From: Cristatella mucedo
Lineage: Eukaryota; Bryozoa; Phylactolaemata; Cristatellidae
Direction of reading: 5' to 3'
Length of the DNA: 64,000 nt
Assembly (NCBI GenBank): GCA_009760855.2
Contig: WPIO01000096.1
Location: forward strand, 1,180,501-1,244,500
Shown: piece after piece, positions 12,046 to 22,514 of the stretch
Layout of the letters: each line of letters opens with the position of its first letter
Position numbering within the stretch: position 1 is the stretch's first letter
Notes under the pieces: generated by a model
What the model was told of the DNA's origin: nothing
The model's input: only the letters and a program-made list of their open reading frames with translations
The model's database searches: none
Translations under genes and position numbers: made by a program

Positions 12046-12174
12046 TTTGGCTAATTATTCTGTTACAATTCTATTGTGGTTACATTTAAGATGTTTGCTG
12101 TGAGATGGGATGTTGGCAACGAAGGACACAGATTCCACCTGCACAAGGGGGTCGAACTAATAAATAGTGACCTT

Positions 12175-12527
12175 AGCATCACCAGTTTTTCTAAATCTAA
12201 TCGTTTACCCATACCTTGTTCGGACCTCAAATCCTATAGAGACCGTACCTTTACTTCGAATGCTCCAAAGCCAGGAACTCACTTCCGACCTGGCCTAACA
12301 ACATCACCCACTGCAGGACTCCGGAAACCTGTCTTTAAAATCATATATCGACATTGTGCAGGCTGGCATATACTTGCATGCTGACCTGTGCATGTCACCT
12401 TTAACCGCATCAAATTTGTTGAAAATTTGTATGGTACCACTAAACATTTGACCATGCTTCATTTGCATATGTAAAGCGACTTGAAAGAAATCAGTTATTT
12501 GAGGGCACTATATGCTATTATTATAAA
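12175..12527 (+). mobile_element. LINE-A 3' fragment, old
   Basis: CCTCAAATCCTATAGAGACC, AATGCTCCAAAGCCAGGAAC, a shortened 3' UTR with GCATGCTGACCTGTGCATG, and the tail TGTAAAGCGACTTGAAAGA ... GAGGGCACTATA. It has several deletions relative to the younger copies, including part of the C-terminus. Confidence 0.8.
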
Positions 12528-13478
12528 CTGGGTTTACTTATGACTTATTTAGCTTAGTGACCTACAATTTTTCGGATTTCGGTAGATTAGGCCTAGCCGA
12601 TGGAGTCAATTGTATTGCTTGAGAAAGCAAGTACTGAATTGTGCAAACATAGTAGGCACCCTTGAGCTACATCTAAGTTTGATCAGATATCCAAACTGTA
12701 TTTCTGGTGAGTCTGGGAGGGACTTGTGGATTCGGTACAGGCAAGTATCTAGAAAGCTTGTTGATTGAAATCCCGTGATTACATAAGATTGACATATTCA
12801 AAGGAGCTGATTCAGACAATTTATTGAAAATCAATGTTCACAGTAACAAAATGCACATTTCAGCCCGTAGCCCTATCGTTTAACTAAACCAATCACCAGC
12901 ATCTGCACATATCAAAGCAAGAACAGCTGTCAATGAGCAAACTGACACAGCAACCATCAAACCGGGATGGCTTTTTGATTCTATTTTTGACGAAGCTGCA
13001 AGCCTCCAATAAAAAGAGAATACAGAAACAGTAGCTCCAGTTTTCGTGGAAGAAATAGCATGGCACATGTTCGTGGGAGACACCGTGTAACGTCAGCTAT
13101 TATAGGATACATGCTGCCCAGGCAAATGCGCTGGCCCATTCTGGCAGGCAGAAGATCGGATCAGTGAGCCCGGCTGCAGTGCAACACCAGAGTGGCAACT
13201 GCCTCTGCTCAGGCAAGTAGGTTTGCAAGTGGGGGTCAAGCACAAAGCGTCTGGTGCTGCCGCTTCGGGAAACCCAAGCCAGAAGCAAGTCGTCTGAACA
13301 GCATTGAAACACACGGCTTCACAAGTTGCATAAATCACGAGGTTTCACTGGCCGGGCTCCGAGTGAAAGGTGGAGCTCTGGGTCAGGCCGATTCTGCTGC
13401 TGAGTATTGAGTAGCCACGCAGCTGACGACCCTAATCCTGCATCTTGTTCCACAATCTTGTCATCCTCGGTGGTGACA
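12528..13478. other. No gene seen
   Basis: Short frames on both strands only (for example 12880-13083 and 13093-13338 minus), with no motif. Confidence 0.45.
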
Positions 13479-13535
13479 TTGTTTATTTTACTCACCATTC
13501 AATTGCATTTCCCTTTGCAGCAAATGTAAAGCGCC

Positions 13536-13604
<69 letters not shown>

Positions 13605-13655
13605 GGTTCTCTGAGGGCACTTTACCAAGTGAATTATTATTATTATCACTATCGT
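13479..13655 (+). mobile_element. LINE-A 3' tail with GA expansion in the hairpin
   Basis: ATTTTACTCACCATTCAATT, TTTCCCTTTGCAGCAAATG and TAAAGCGCCTAGAGAG lead into about 64 bp of pure GA (13537-13600). The tail then resumes with ATTAGGTTCTCTGAGGGCAC and TTTACCAAGTGAATTATT. The GA tract replaces the short AGAAAGAGA of the hairpin. The copy at 55070-55472 shows the same change. Confidence 0.95.
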
Positions 13656-14712
13656 TGATCACCATCGCATAGTTGCCCAGGGAGGCTGCAAATAAAAACG
13701 CAAAACGATGCACTCACCGGCTATGACTAGCTCCGATCGCTCTGTGGGAGCAGGCAGCAGTGGCTGAGGAACTGGGCGGGGGGGGGGGGGGGCTGAGTAA
13801 GTAATCAAGCTTTACTTAACGGCCATCATATGGGATACTGATGTCATCCGTCCACGAGAAGCTGCCCATGCTGCTCAGGCATGGTGCAAGAAGTGGCAGA
13901 AGAAGTCAGGATTTTCACCAAGGAAAAGGGTCATGACTTGGCCTCGGCTCTTACCCATGGGGGCAAATGCCCTGCCTGCCCCTCTGGCTCCATCGCATGG
14001 TGTCAGCCTCAATTAACCACCTATTGAGCTCATCGATTACTGTGGAATAAGAGCAAGGCAGGCGCCTACTAATCCATAGATGTTTCCACGCGTTTCAGAC
14101 ATATCCATGTGCTGCAGTGCACTGCTTTGGCTGATGGCCTCGATACGGCCAGTGTGCTGAGGGGACTCAAGCTGTTAGATCTGACGGAATTAGGGCGAAC
14201 CACTCGTGACAAAAGGGTCTAGGTACCAACGAACAAGAATGCAACGCCGATCGATTAGTTTCGTCTCACCCACTGGGCACTTCAAGTGCTCACTGTAGAT
14301 TCTTTCAATACTTTCTTGAATTACTTTTTCATCCGGGTCAGTGCATAGGCACAGTCGTTGGTTAGAACTGGATGCTTGAAAGGCAAGCTCGCAACCGATG
14401 AAAAGCAGATGGCAGCAAGACAGGCCAAATGTGGCAGAGAAAAAACTAGGGATCAAGAGCCTGAAAGGAACGTGGGGGTGGCAGGCAGCATCAGTCCTAC
14501 ACCGGCTGCAGCAGGCAGCCACATCCGGTAGCTGCTGGTAGTAGATGCGGCAGCAGCTGGAACTAGCAGGTGCCTTTTCGTTGTGAGTAACCTAGGTCGA
14601 AAGATGATCTGATCTTTGCCCAAGTGCACCTTTCCAGTGTCCCTAGTGGCAACTCTCGTTGCAGCAATTTGATGAGAAGCCGAGTTTGCACTAAGAATCT
14701 ATCTATAACACC
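13656..14712. other. No gene; G-tract at 13778-13792
   Basis: A run of about 15 nearly pure G follows GAACTGGGC. The rest is anonymous. The minus frame at 14190-14522 has no recognised domain. Confidence 0.5.
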
Positions 14713-15604
14713 ATCTATAAAAACATTGTTGAATCACAGATGCACAATTCAAAAAGGCTGATGTCGAAAATCAATCACCAAATCAACCACTCCCAGATTA
14801 GCTCCTTACCTGATGATCCTTGTCATGATCTAGCCGATCACTTCTCTCAATTCTTTGACCAGAAGATAAACAAGATCAGGGAGTCCATCCCTGCGATGAC
14901 AGCATCCCCCTATAATGCTGTCCCCCCATTCCTGGCTGCACCTCAATGTCTACATTTAAGCAGGTCACTAGTGATCACGTCCTGAAGTTCCTATCTCAAT
15001 CAACAAAAACAACAAGTTCCTTAGACCCTATTACCACTGTCCTGCTCCTACGTTGCATTGATCTGCTGCTGCCATGCAAAACTAACATCATAATTATGTC
15101 ATTGGCCTCACGACATGTCCCAGCAGTTTTAAAAAAGCTGTAGTCAGACCACTTCTCAAGAAATCGACACTTAACCAAAAGAACTTGAGCAACCACCGCC
15201 CAGTCTCCTTTCTACCATTCCTATCAAAGACACTGGAACGGGTCGTGGCAGACAAGCTGAACTCATATATCGAAACCTCACACCTTGCTAGTAAGTTCCA
15301 GTCTGGCTTTATAGTTAATCAATATGCAGAATCACCATTGCTAAGTGTGCACAACGGCCTACTTAGGAATGCAGACATGGGTAGAGTATCTCTGCTTGTT
15401 TTGCTCGATCTTTCGGCAGCTTTTGATACTATCGACCATGAAGATCTTCTAGAGTGCCTCTCATCTCATCTGGGCATCACTGGCACTGCTCAGCAATGGT
15501 TCAGGTGCTATCTCAGTGGGAGACTCGAGAGTATTGGTGTTAAGAGACAATGATCATCCGAGGTACCTCTGAAATATGGGGTACCTCAGGGCTCCCTGTT
15601 CTTA
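14713..15604 (+). pseudogene. LINE-A reverse transcriptase fragment lacking its 3' end
   Basis: This is a middle piece of the LINE-A polyprotein. Frames at 14740-14985, 14946-15143 and 15185-15553 give, in order, the linker (SSLPDDPCHDLADHFSQFF), the RT N-terminal block with a changed NHRPVSFLPFLSK (usually NYRPVS), the GF-containing block (FQSGFIVNQYAES) and RT motif A (LLDLSAAFDTIDH, catalytic Asp at 15425). The similarity stops just after the start of the next motif, GVPQGS, at about 15600. At least two frameshifts separate the frames, so it is dead. Unlike the other copies it lacks the 3' tail. That means it was cut by a later rearrangement, since ordinary retrotransposition truncates the 5' end. 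Confidence 0.9.
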
Positions 15605-15615
15605 AGACACCGACG

Positions 15616-16706
15616 AGTAAGCAGCACTGATAGCTTTGAGATAGCATAGAGATTGCATGAGTAATAATAATAATAACAATAATGCACTTGATAAAGCCCC
15701 CTCAGAGAACTCAATCTCTCTCAAGGTGCTTTACATTTCTTGCAAAGGGAAATGCGATTGAATGGTGAGTAAAATCATGCTTGATAAGCAAACAAAATGA
15801 ATAACATGGTTAGGGGTGACATGCACAGAGTCAGCATGCAAATGTGGTTAGTGGAAGCATATTTGGGATGCCAAGTTTGTTCAAGGTCAATCCGGCATCT
15901 TATAAGCACCGCCAAAGAACACTTGCCCACAAGTGATACGACGTTGCCGTTTTTTTTAGTCACTAAGTCGCAGCGAGGGCCGACTCAGTGGCATCAGCAG
16001 CAGCAATTATTATCTGCTAAGTGAAGACATATCACAGCCTCGAGATCCGTTCGGCAAGTCTATCGACCGTCCAGGATCGGCAAGAGGTAAGAAGTAGCAC
16101 ACAGCATGAGCACAGGCCGAGGAGGCCGCAAGGTTCGAGCAACAGCAGGACACGGCACATCAGCAATGGTCAAACGCACATCCATCAACACAAGAGGATC
16201 AGGAAGTACACGGGCAGCCACTTGACAGAGTGCAATCGAGATGGACCTCTTCCAAAGCTGGTGCAAGCACACAAGACGCACCAGGCGAGAGAACGACCAG
16301 GGGAAGCAGCGAAGGCGATTGAGTGGAACCTGCTGCCATGCTTAGCCGGAGGACAGTATTCAAGCCCCAAATGTCGAATCGCCCACTTAGAAACGTCTGC
16401 GAAGGCGCTCGGTAGGGGTGGCCGAAGCCAAACCAGGTCAGCATGGCCGATCTCTAGTCGGTGAAGCAGCAGCTGATTTTGTCGAAACTCTCGTCAGGGC
16501 AGAATGGTAAAGGCTACAGTTCTGCTTCATGGGCAGCAGGTCTTGAGGATCAAGTAAAGGCAAGCTGAACCCTGCCGAAAGGTGGCAAGCAGTTTTGAAC
16601 CGGACGACGAAGCAGTAGTGCAAAAGCAATGCATGCTTGAAATTGAAAGGTTGCCTGCAAATTACAGTGAGAGGGTTGGATCGCTCTAGGCCGGCTGCTG
16701 TCAAGT
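15616..16706. repeat. Duplicated block, copy A (carries insertions)
   Basis: The block is nearly identical to 19665-20561 once a LINE-A tail (15658-15860) is removed. From about 15870 to 16700 I see only a handful of differences: one or two repeat-unit changes in T and CAG runs, and scattered substitutions near the end. A 147-codon frame (16021-16464) is the same in both copies, but it starts with GTG and has no known domain. Its conservation is explained by the recent duplication. A third, older copy of the first part is at 19268-19395. Confidence 0.9.
15658..15860 (-). mobile_element. LINE-A tail inserted in duplicated block
   Basis: TAATAATAATAACAATAATG, CACTTGATAAAGCCCCCTC, CTCAAGGTGCTTTACATTTC and the 3' UTR to GTGGTTAGTGGAAGCAT read as LINE-A on the minus strand. 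The sister block at 19665 has no insertion (ATTGCATGAGTATTTGGGG), which gives an exact empty site. No clear target-site duplication longer than a few bases is visible. Confidence 0.93.
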
Positions 16707-17560
16707 TTAGGTGAAAGTTAGGTGTCGTTTTCGACAGCTGCCTCTATTTTAAAAGCTTCATTCAGAAGACTGCTTCTACAGCTAGCCATCACGTCAGATC
16801 CCTATCAAAGATTAGGAGCTGTCTTCTACAGTGGCTTGCAAAAAAATTAGATCACTCCTTAGTTCTGTCTCGGCTTGATTATTGTAATTCCCTTTTGGTT
16901 GGGCTACCAAAGAAAGCAACTAGGCCACTGCAGTTGAGTATGAATATGGCTGCAAGGCTAGTCTTCAAGTCCCAGAGGTTTGATCACCTGTCTCATTTGC
17001 TAAAAGAGCTAGGATGGATCCAGGTCGAGCAACGGATACTGAGCTAAGTTCTTATGCTAATCCACAAGGCTCGCCACGGCTTGGCTTCTTCGTACCTAGC
17101 TGAACTGCTGCACCAGTTTCAGTCTGTTTGCATCCTCAGGTCTTGTGTAGACAATAAATTAGCTGTTCCATTCCTCTGCTTAAAGACCGTTGGCGACAGA
17201 AGCTTTAGCTCTGCAGGTCTTAGACTGTGGAACTCGCTTCCACAATTCTTACGCAGCGACAACTACTCTCCTACTGCCGACTATGGCACACCCTTTTCAG
17301 CGGTCCTGAGCTGCTACTTCCATGCTATTCACTACCTCAACTACTCTCCTGACTCCGCCATACTTTCCACTTTCTCGAGGTCGTGGGCTCGAGCCCCGAG
17401 GCATATGTAAAGCGCCTGAATAGAGATTAAGTTCCCTTGGGGCGCTATATAAATGAATTATATTTATATTTTTTGTTATGTGAGACGAAGTCTGTTGGCT
17501 AACGAATGCGTACCGAAAGCCGCTTAGGCTGTGAGTGCGCTATACAAAACTATCCTGTGT
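16706..17560 (+). pseudogene. LINE-B RT C-terminal copy, interrupted by SINE-1
   Basis: A second L2/CR1-like LINE family. Blocks read GVVFDSCLYFKSFIQK-like, then VLSRLDYCNSLLVGLPKKAT, MAARLVFKSQRFDHLSHLL and, in the longest frame (17054-17410), HKARHGLASSYLAELLHQFQ and VGDRSFSSAGLRLWNSLP. The same order and wording occur in the minus copy at 58150-59745. An in-frame stop precedes 17054 and the frames shift upstream. SINE-1 sits at 17377-17470. The family 3' end appears to be the CGCTTAGGCTGTGAGTGCGC motif at about 17520-17545. The sister block at about 20560 lacks this insertion. Confidence 0.85.
17377..17470 (+). mobile_element. SINE-1, 5'-truncated
   Basis: GAGGTCGTGGGCTCGAGCCC (B box region), CATATGTAAAGCGCCTGAAT, AGAGATTAAGTTCCCTTGGG and GCGCTATATAAATGAATTAT. 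It is absent at the matching point of LINE-B at 58.2 kb, where CCACTTTCTC runs straight into TTTGTTGCGTGAGAC. It is therefore a separate insertion into LINE-B. Confidence 0.85.
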
Positions 17561-19044
17561 AACACCCACACAGTCTTGATGACTTAGGAGTTACAGACAG
17601 AGATACATTACATTGGCCGGCACAGTTTCTGGAAATTAAGTGCCCACGTGTTGGAGCAAGAAGGCTTGTCTTGTCACTCGGTTGAGCTATCAGGCCTGGC
17701 AAGAGGTTGTCTGCTGGTGACCTGGGCGAGTTTCAACGATCGCAATTGCACGGCTTGTTGACGGTTGAGTGGTCCTTTCCTTTCCAAGCAGGCATATCTA
17801 TTTGCAGAGGAGCTAAACGTGAGGGCATATTGGTATACAATGGCCACCGAGAGGACATAAGTAAAAGACATAATCACTTCTTCAAAAATACCAACACGTG
17901 TACAATAATCTGTGAGAATGGCATAGTTAATGACAGTGTGGTGGATGAGTGGCAAGAAAGTTGACTGCTACAAGAGCATGTAATAATCTTATGTATGTAA
18001 TCTGGCCAAAATTAATCTTGTACTCTGTTTAAGGCAACCCAGTTTGGCACATAACACGAACGTATATAGCAGCATTGCTTTGGATTGAAGGCAATCCAAA
18101 GACATGGAAATAGCGGCACTGCACTGATTCGTTTAACGGTAAGGTGATAGAGCATCTAGTGATGAAAAAACTGGCATTAAACCTGTTAGCTACAGGCAGC
18201 AGTCCACTAGATATTTTTTGAAGCATCTGGGCATCGTCGAAAGCTCGAACGAGTTTCAAGCTATTCGAAGAGCTGCAATCGGTCATTGAGAAAATTGTTC
18301 AGAGGTTGGCAGAAGTTATTGACGGTTCACAGGTATTCAAGTCACGATTTGGAGATGTTGGACCTCAAGCTAGTACACATTCTGTTACTATTTCTGTTTG
18401 ACAGCCTATGGACCAGGGCATACTTAAGCAGTTGAGTGAAAGTATCAAAGGTGGCAGCATTGTTGCATCAATTGTTTGGAATAAAACAAGTGTTTCGGGA
18501 TCGAGAGCTCTCAAGGGTATCAGTGCACATAAATTAGTTTACTGGCTTAGTAAAACGGTCACCAAAACATGAGACAACGGCAGCAGCCACCACGAGGTCC
18601 GCCGCAGTGGCTGCAGTGAATACTTGCACGAATGACGTGGCAGTTTTTTTTACACTAAACAACTTGATGCACGAGTGGAGGGACTTTTTTGTTTGTTTTA
18701 GGTGTCGTCCTACTAGCCGACGACGACACCGAAATCTCGAGATTTCTGGGCTCCCAGCTCCAGACATTGGTCGTACCTGCCTGCTGCATCATATGCGAGC
18801 GAGACGAGAGACAAGCGGGACAAGTGGTTGTTTTCCCGGAGAATTATCCCGGAGAGCTATTCACTAGGTGCCGGCTGCCGCCTAGCTGTGTCAGCAGTAG
18901 CCGCCTAGCTGTGTCAGCAGTAGCCGCCTAGCTGTGTCAGCAGACTCCGTACTTGGCCCTGCAGAAGCTGGCACAACAGCAGTTAGGAAGACAAGGTTTG
19001 GACGAATACAATTTGGTAAGACATTGTGAGATTACACGGTCACA
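17561..19044. other. Anonymous DNA with shared flank and a 23-bp repeat
   Basis: 17550-17690 (AACACCCACACAGTC; GGCCGGCACAGTTTC; GGCTTGTCTTGTCACTCGGT) has a diverged counterpart beside copy B at 20565-20820, in a different order. Short frames at 17674-18286 and 18534-18931 have no motif. The 23-bp repeat at 18878 is listed separately. Confidence 0.5.
18878..18943. repeat. 23-bp tandem repeat, about 2.9 copies
   Basis: Units beginning CCGCCTAGCTGTGTCAGCAG start at 18878, 18901 and 18924 with no differences seen. Confidence 0.95.
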
Positions 19045-19345
19045 TTTATTTTTATGTCAATCATGTCTCATGCGGCCAATGTGTGCCCGTGCCTTTTTGT
19101 AGTCTATGTATGGTCTAACATGTGCTCCAGTATCAACAGCTAAAGTAGCCGAATGGCTCCTTGGCAAAATATAAACTATCACGTCTTTCGGGTAGGAAAT
19201 CTCTGCTTTTGGACATATTAGCCTGGAGCTCGGGGCGTCCAACTCGAAAGTGGCTGTGACAGAGATCTTGTGAGTATTTGGGATACCGGATTTGTTCAAG
19301 GTCGATTGGGCAGCTTGTCAGAACCGCAACGGAATATTTGCTCAC
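19045..19345 (-). CDS. Possible terminal exon, unknown protein
   Basis: On the minus strand an 80-codon frame (19299-19057) ends at TGA and is followed within 10 bases by AATAAA (complement at 19045-19050), a possible polyadenylation signal. The composition looks protein-like (ISVTATFELDAPSSR, AVDTGAHVRPYIDY) but I recognise no family. The VDTGA string recalls an aspartic protease motif, although nothing around it supports that. The upstream part (19395-19268) repeats, diverged, in the duplicated blocks A and B. There the minus-strand reading KYSVAVLTSCPIDLEQ becomes KCSLAVLIRCRIDLEQ. The stop-to-signal distance is unusually short. It may be part of a decayed repeat and not a gene. Confidence 0.22.
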
Positions 19346-19395
19346 AAGTGATATGCCGTTTCAGGTCTTTTCAGTCACCAAAAGTACTCTAGAAG
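19268..19395. repeat. Third, diverged copy of the block A/B start
   Basis: GAGTATTTGGGATACCGG, TTGTTCAAGGTCGATTGGGC and CTCACAAGTGATATGCCG align with copy B from about 19709 onward, at roughly three quarters identity by eye. Confidence 0.75.
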
Positions 19396-19664
19396 GTGGA
19401 ATTCAGGGATCGGCAAACAAGCTGGGGCACATCGGAAGCTTCCAGGTGCCCAAGGGTGTGCAAGTTTTCTTTGTTTTGCTTAACGAATGATCTTAATGCA
19501 CAGTATATATTGTCAGAATGATAGAGGAGTGGCTGTTTGTGCGCCAATCATTTGCAAGAGAAAGCTCACGACTGAATTGAAAACTTCATCAAGTCTTTGT
19601 ATAGTTCAGCCTTCCGTCTCGTGGCAAAGGGTTATTACTACTACAGAACACTAAATTTCGACAA
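19396..19664. other. No gene seen
   Basis: Anonymous interval between the old block copy and copy B. Confidence 0.5.
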
Positions 19665-20561
19665 AGTAAGCAGCACTGATAGCCTTATGATAGCGTAGAG
19701 ATTGCATGAGTATTTGGGGTGCCAAGTTTGTTCAAGGTCAATCCGGCATCTTATAAGTACCGCCAAAGAACACTTGCCCACAAGTGATACGACGTTGCCG
19801 TTTTTTTTTAGTCACTAAGTCGCAGCGAGGGCCGACTCAGTGGCATCAGCAGCAGCAGCAATTATTATCTGCTAAGTGAAGACATATCACAGCCTCGAGA
19901 TCCGTTCGGCAAGTCTATCGACCGTCCAGGATCGGCAAGAGGTAAGAAGTAGCACACAGCATGAGCACAGGCCGAGGAGGCCGCAAGGTTCGAGCAACAG
20001 CAGGACACGGCACATCAGCAATGGTCAAACGCACATCCATCAACACAAGAGGATCAGGAAGTACACGGGCAGCCACTTGACAGAGTGCAATCGAGATGGA
20101 CCTCTTCCAAAGCTGGTGCAAGCACACAAGACGCACCAGGCGAGAGAACGACCAGGGGAAGCAGCGAAGGCGATTGAGTGGAACCTGCTGCCATGCTTAG
20201 CCGGAGGACAGTATTCAAGCCCCAAATGTCGAATCGCCCACTTAGAAACGTCTGCGAAGGCGCTCGGTAGGGGTGGCCGAAGCCAAACCAGGTCAGCATG
20301 GCCGATCTCTAGTCGGTGAAGCAGCAGCTGATTTTGTCGAAACTCTCGTCAGGGCAGAATGGTAAAGGCTACAGTTCTGCTTCATGGGCAGCAGGTCTTG
20401 AGAATCAAGTAAAGGCAAGCTGAACCCTGCCGAAAGGTGGCAAGCAGTTTTGAACCGGACGACGAAGCAGTAGTGCAAAAGCAATGCATGCTTGAAATTA
20501 AAGGGTTGCCTGCAAATTACAGTGAGAGGGTTGGACCGCTCTAGGCCGGCTGCCGTCAAGT
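19665..20561. repeat. Duplicated block, copy B (empty sites)
   Basis: Matches copy A at 15616-16706 without the LINE-A tail and without the LINE-B that follows copy A. It shares the same 147-codon frame (19876-20319). Visible differences include an extra CAG unit at about 19856, one more T at about 19809 and a few single-base changes near 20402 and 20500-20555. Confidence 0.92.
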
Positions 20562-20956
20562 GTGTATAGACACTAGAGAGGGGTTGGCCGACACAGTTTC
20601 AGTAAATCAAGTGCAAAGTGTTGATTGGAGCAAGACGGCTTGTCTTGTCACTCGGTTGCTAGGAAAACACGTACAACGGTAGTTAGGAAAACAAGCTCAG
20701 CAGCTTCATCAGAAATGCAGATGATTGCATACCCATAAATATAATTCATTCCATTTCATACCCATAGCTGCAGAAAACTCCTGCGTAACACCCACATAGT
20801 CTTTGTGCAGTTACAGGTGTATTTGCATCATTGCATTACCTGTACGCTAGGAACGAGATTGCTCTGCTCTGTTTTGTAATACTCAACCGCATGTGAGCAC
20901 ACGCAAAAGCTTGCTTTGCTGATGTCTGCTTGCACATACTGTTAAGTTCGGCTCCG
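20562..20956. other. No gene; flank resembling 17550-17690
   Basis: GGCCGACACAGTTTCAG, GGCTTGTCTTGTCACTCGGT and GTAACACCCACATAGTC parallel pieces after copy A in a changed order. Confidence 0.5.
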
Positions 20957-21159
20957 GATCAGTGATGGTGCACGGGCGAGGCTTTTAAGCAGGCGGTGTG
21001 GGGACCCTTAACAGAATTGAGACCATAATGAGTGAAGGTCGTGGGTTCGAATCCTGCCTTGGGTATTCTTTATCACGGCTTCAAGCAGTGGTGATAACCG
21101 TAAAGACTCTCTGTCGCTACACAAAAAAGGCTGTTAAATCGGCTAGCAATTTTTTTTTA
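20957..21159 (+). mobile_element. SINE-2 copy
   Basis: Head CAGTGATGGTGCACGGGC, a B box in GTCGTGGGTTCGAATCCTGC (about 21038-21057), then CTTTATCACGGCTTCAAGC, GTGGTGATAACCGTAAAG and the tail GGCTGTTAAATCGGCTAGC with a T-run. SINE-2 is a tRNA-derived, RNA polymerase III-type short element; the internal A/B boxes would be its promoter. Confidence 0.88.
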
Positions 21160-21955
21160 TCCAAAAAGCATATAATTGAAAATACTAATTTCAATTTTAT
21201 CAAACGAAGCCGTTTTAAGAATCAGTAGAAGCAAGTTAACCATGTGAATGAATGTGCACTGAAGTATAATACACCTGCAATTCTTTGGAAGTGCTGTCAG
21301 GAGTAACTGAATCTCTAGTTTACAGTTTAATGTAAGCTAAGTTAGGAATAATTTTGCTTAAGTCAGCAAGTTTCATTTTTTCTTGATGGAGGTAAGCTTA
21401 GTGACGAGTCTGCACACCATAAGTATACAGGCTAGCAATGTACAAATTACATTTAATAAGATCTGTAGTGGTTGTTTTATTCCATCAGCTTGTGTATAGA
21501 ATTTTCAAATTTCTTTGAATTTATTTTTTCAACCAAAGACTGCAGCCAGTAAGCTTGTGAGATTCCAAGCTGAAATACAACAAAAGCAACCCGCCTAAGA
21601 GCATTTACTATCTACCTCAAGAGAATCATGTGAATGCCAAATCTCAGTTCAGGCAAACAGCAATGCCACATCGAGCTTAAGAAGGGTACGTAACCACGCG
21701 AAAAATTGATTCTAACAAAAAACCGACTTTCAGATCTTTTATCTTTAAAGTATGTCATACTGGTCATTTGGGCGGGCATAAGACGTTGGCCAAAATCTGT
21801 CCACTTCTTTTTAGTAATAAAAGTTAAAACGTTCTCCATGTCAACTGTGTTCATAAATAGAAAAACAACCAACGAGGCTCCACCACTTAAAGGTCTATCA
21901 CTGCCAGGAGAAGTTGGTGGCTACCCAAGAATGAGGAGAGCAGCCCCTTCAAGAC
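21160..21955. other. No confident gene
   Basis: AT-rich anonymous DNA. A minus frame at 21872-21612 (86 codons) and a plus frame at 21706-21978 overlap. Neither shows a motif I know. Confidence 0.4.
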
Positions 21956-22035
21956 ATCAAACTGCGAGAAATATGTAGTTGCTGTGGCTGATTACTTTTC
22001 TACATGGACTGAAGGACCAATTGTTCTAGACCCAA
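21939..22035 (+). pseudogene. Possible Ty3/gypsy integrase remnant
   Basis: One frame reads EKYVVAVADYFSTWTEGP at about 21967-22020. This resembles the core-domain segment (consensus near KYILVVVDYFTKWTEA) of integrases of Ty3/gypsy-type LTR retrotransposons. Only about 20-30 codons are recognisable. The DDE acidic residues before and after cannot be placed, and SINE-2 follows directly. It is a dead fragment at most; a chance match is possible. Confidence 0.4.
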
Positions 22036-22059
22036 GTCAGTCAGATAGACCACATCTCG

Positions 22060-22220
22060 GTCGTGTGCTGTCGCAGCCAATACCTCATGGCAATTCCACG
22101 ACCTTGGTTGTGGATTCAAATTCTGCTTTAGGCGATTATTTATTGCCAACTGCAAGCTGTCAGGGTAGGCATTAAGATTCTTCTTTAGCTGTATAAATGA
22201 GGCTCTTAAATCAGTTGGGA
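22060..22220 (+). mobile_element. SINE-2 copy, diverged
   Basis: CCACGACCTTGGTTGTGGAT, TCAAATTCTGCTTTAGGCG, TTATTGCCAACTGCAAGC and ATAAATGAGGCTCTTAAATC follow the SINE-2 order from the B box to the tail. Confidence 0.7.
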
Positions 22221-22514
22221 TATCTGTTTAGTGCACGTGGATGGGTTTTATGTGAGGTGATTTCAATTCTCATGACAAACAAAGAGTAGTCACTGAGGTA
22301 ACAGTTGATTTTCGTGACCACCGGTTACATCTGGTTAATTGTAAAAAAGTTACGACCAGTTATAATGGCGTACAACACTCCAAACATCACCCTCTACGTA
22401 CAACCAAATGAACACAATGACACCATCAAGCCAGATGAACCTCCTTTTGCCCAATGGAAGCACCATCCAAGGATGCAACAAAGCAGCAGCTACAGCAGAT
22501 CAGGCGTTTAAGTG

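Noticed and set aside
16021-16464. 147-codon frame with the same protein at 19876-20319, suggesting selection
   Set aside because: The DNA itself is nearly identical over the whole block, including non-coding parts, so recent duplication explains it. The frame also starts with GTG and matches no family.
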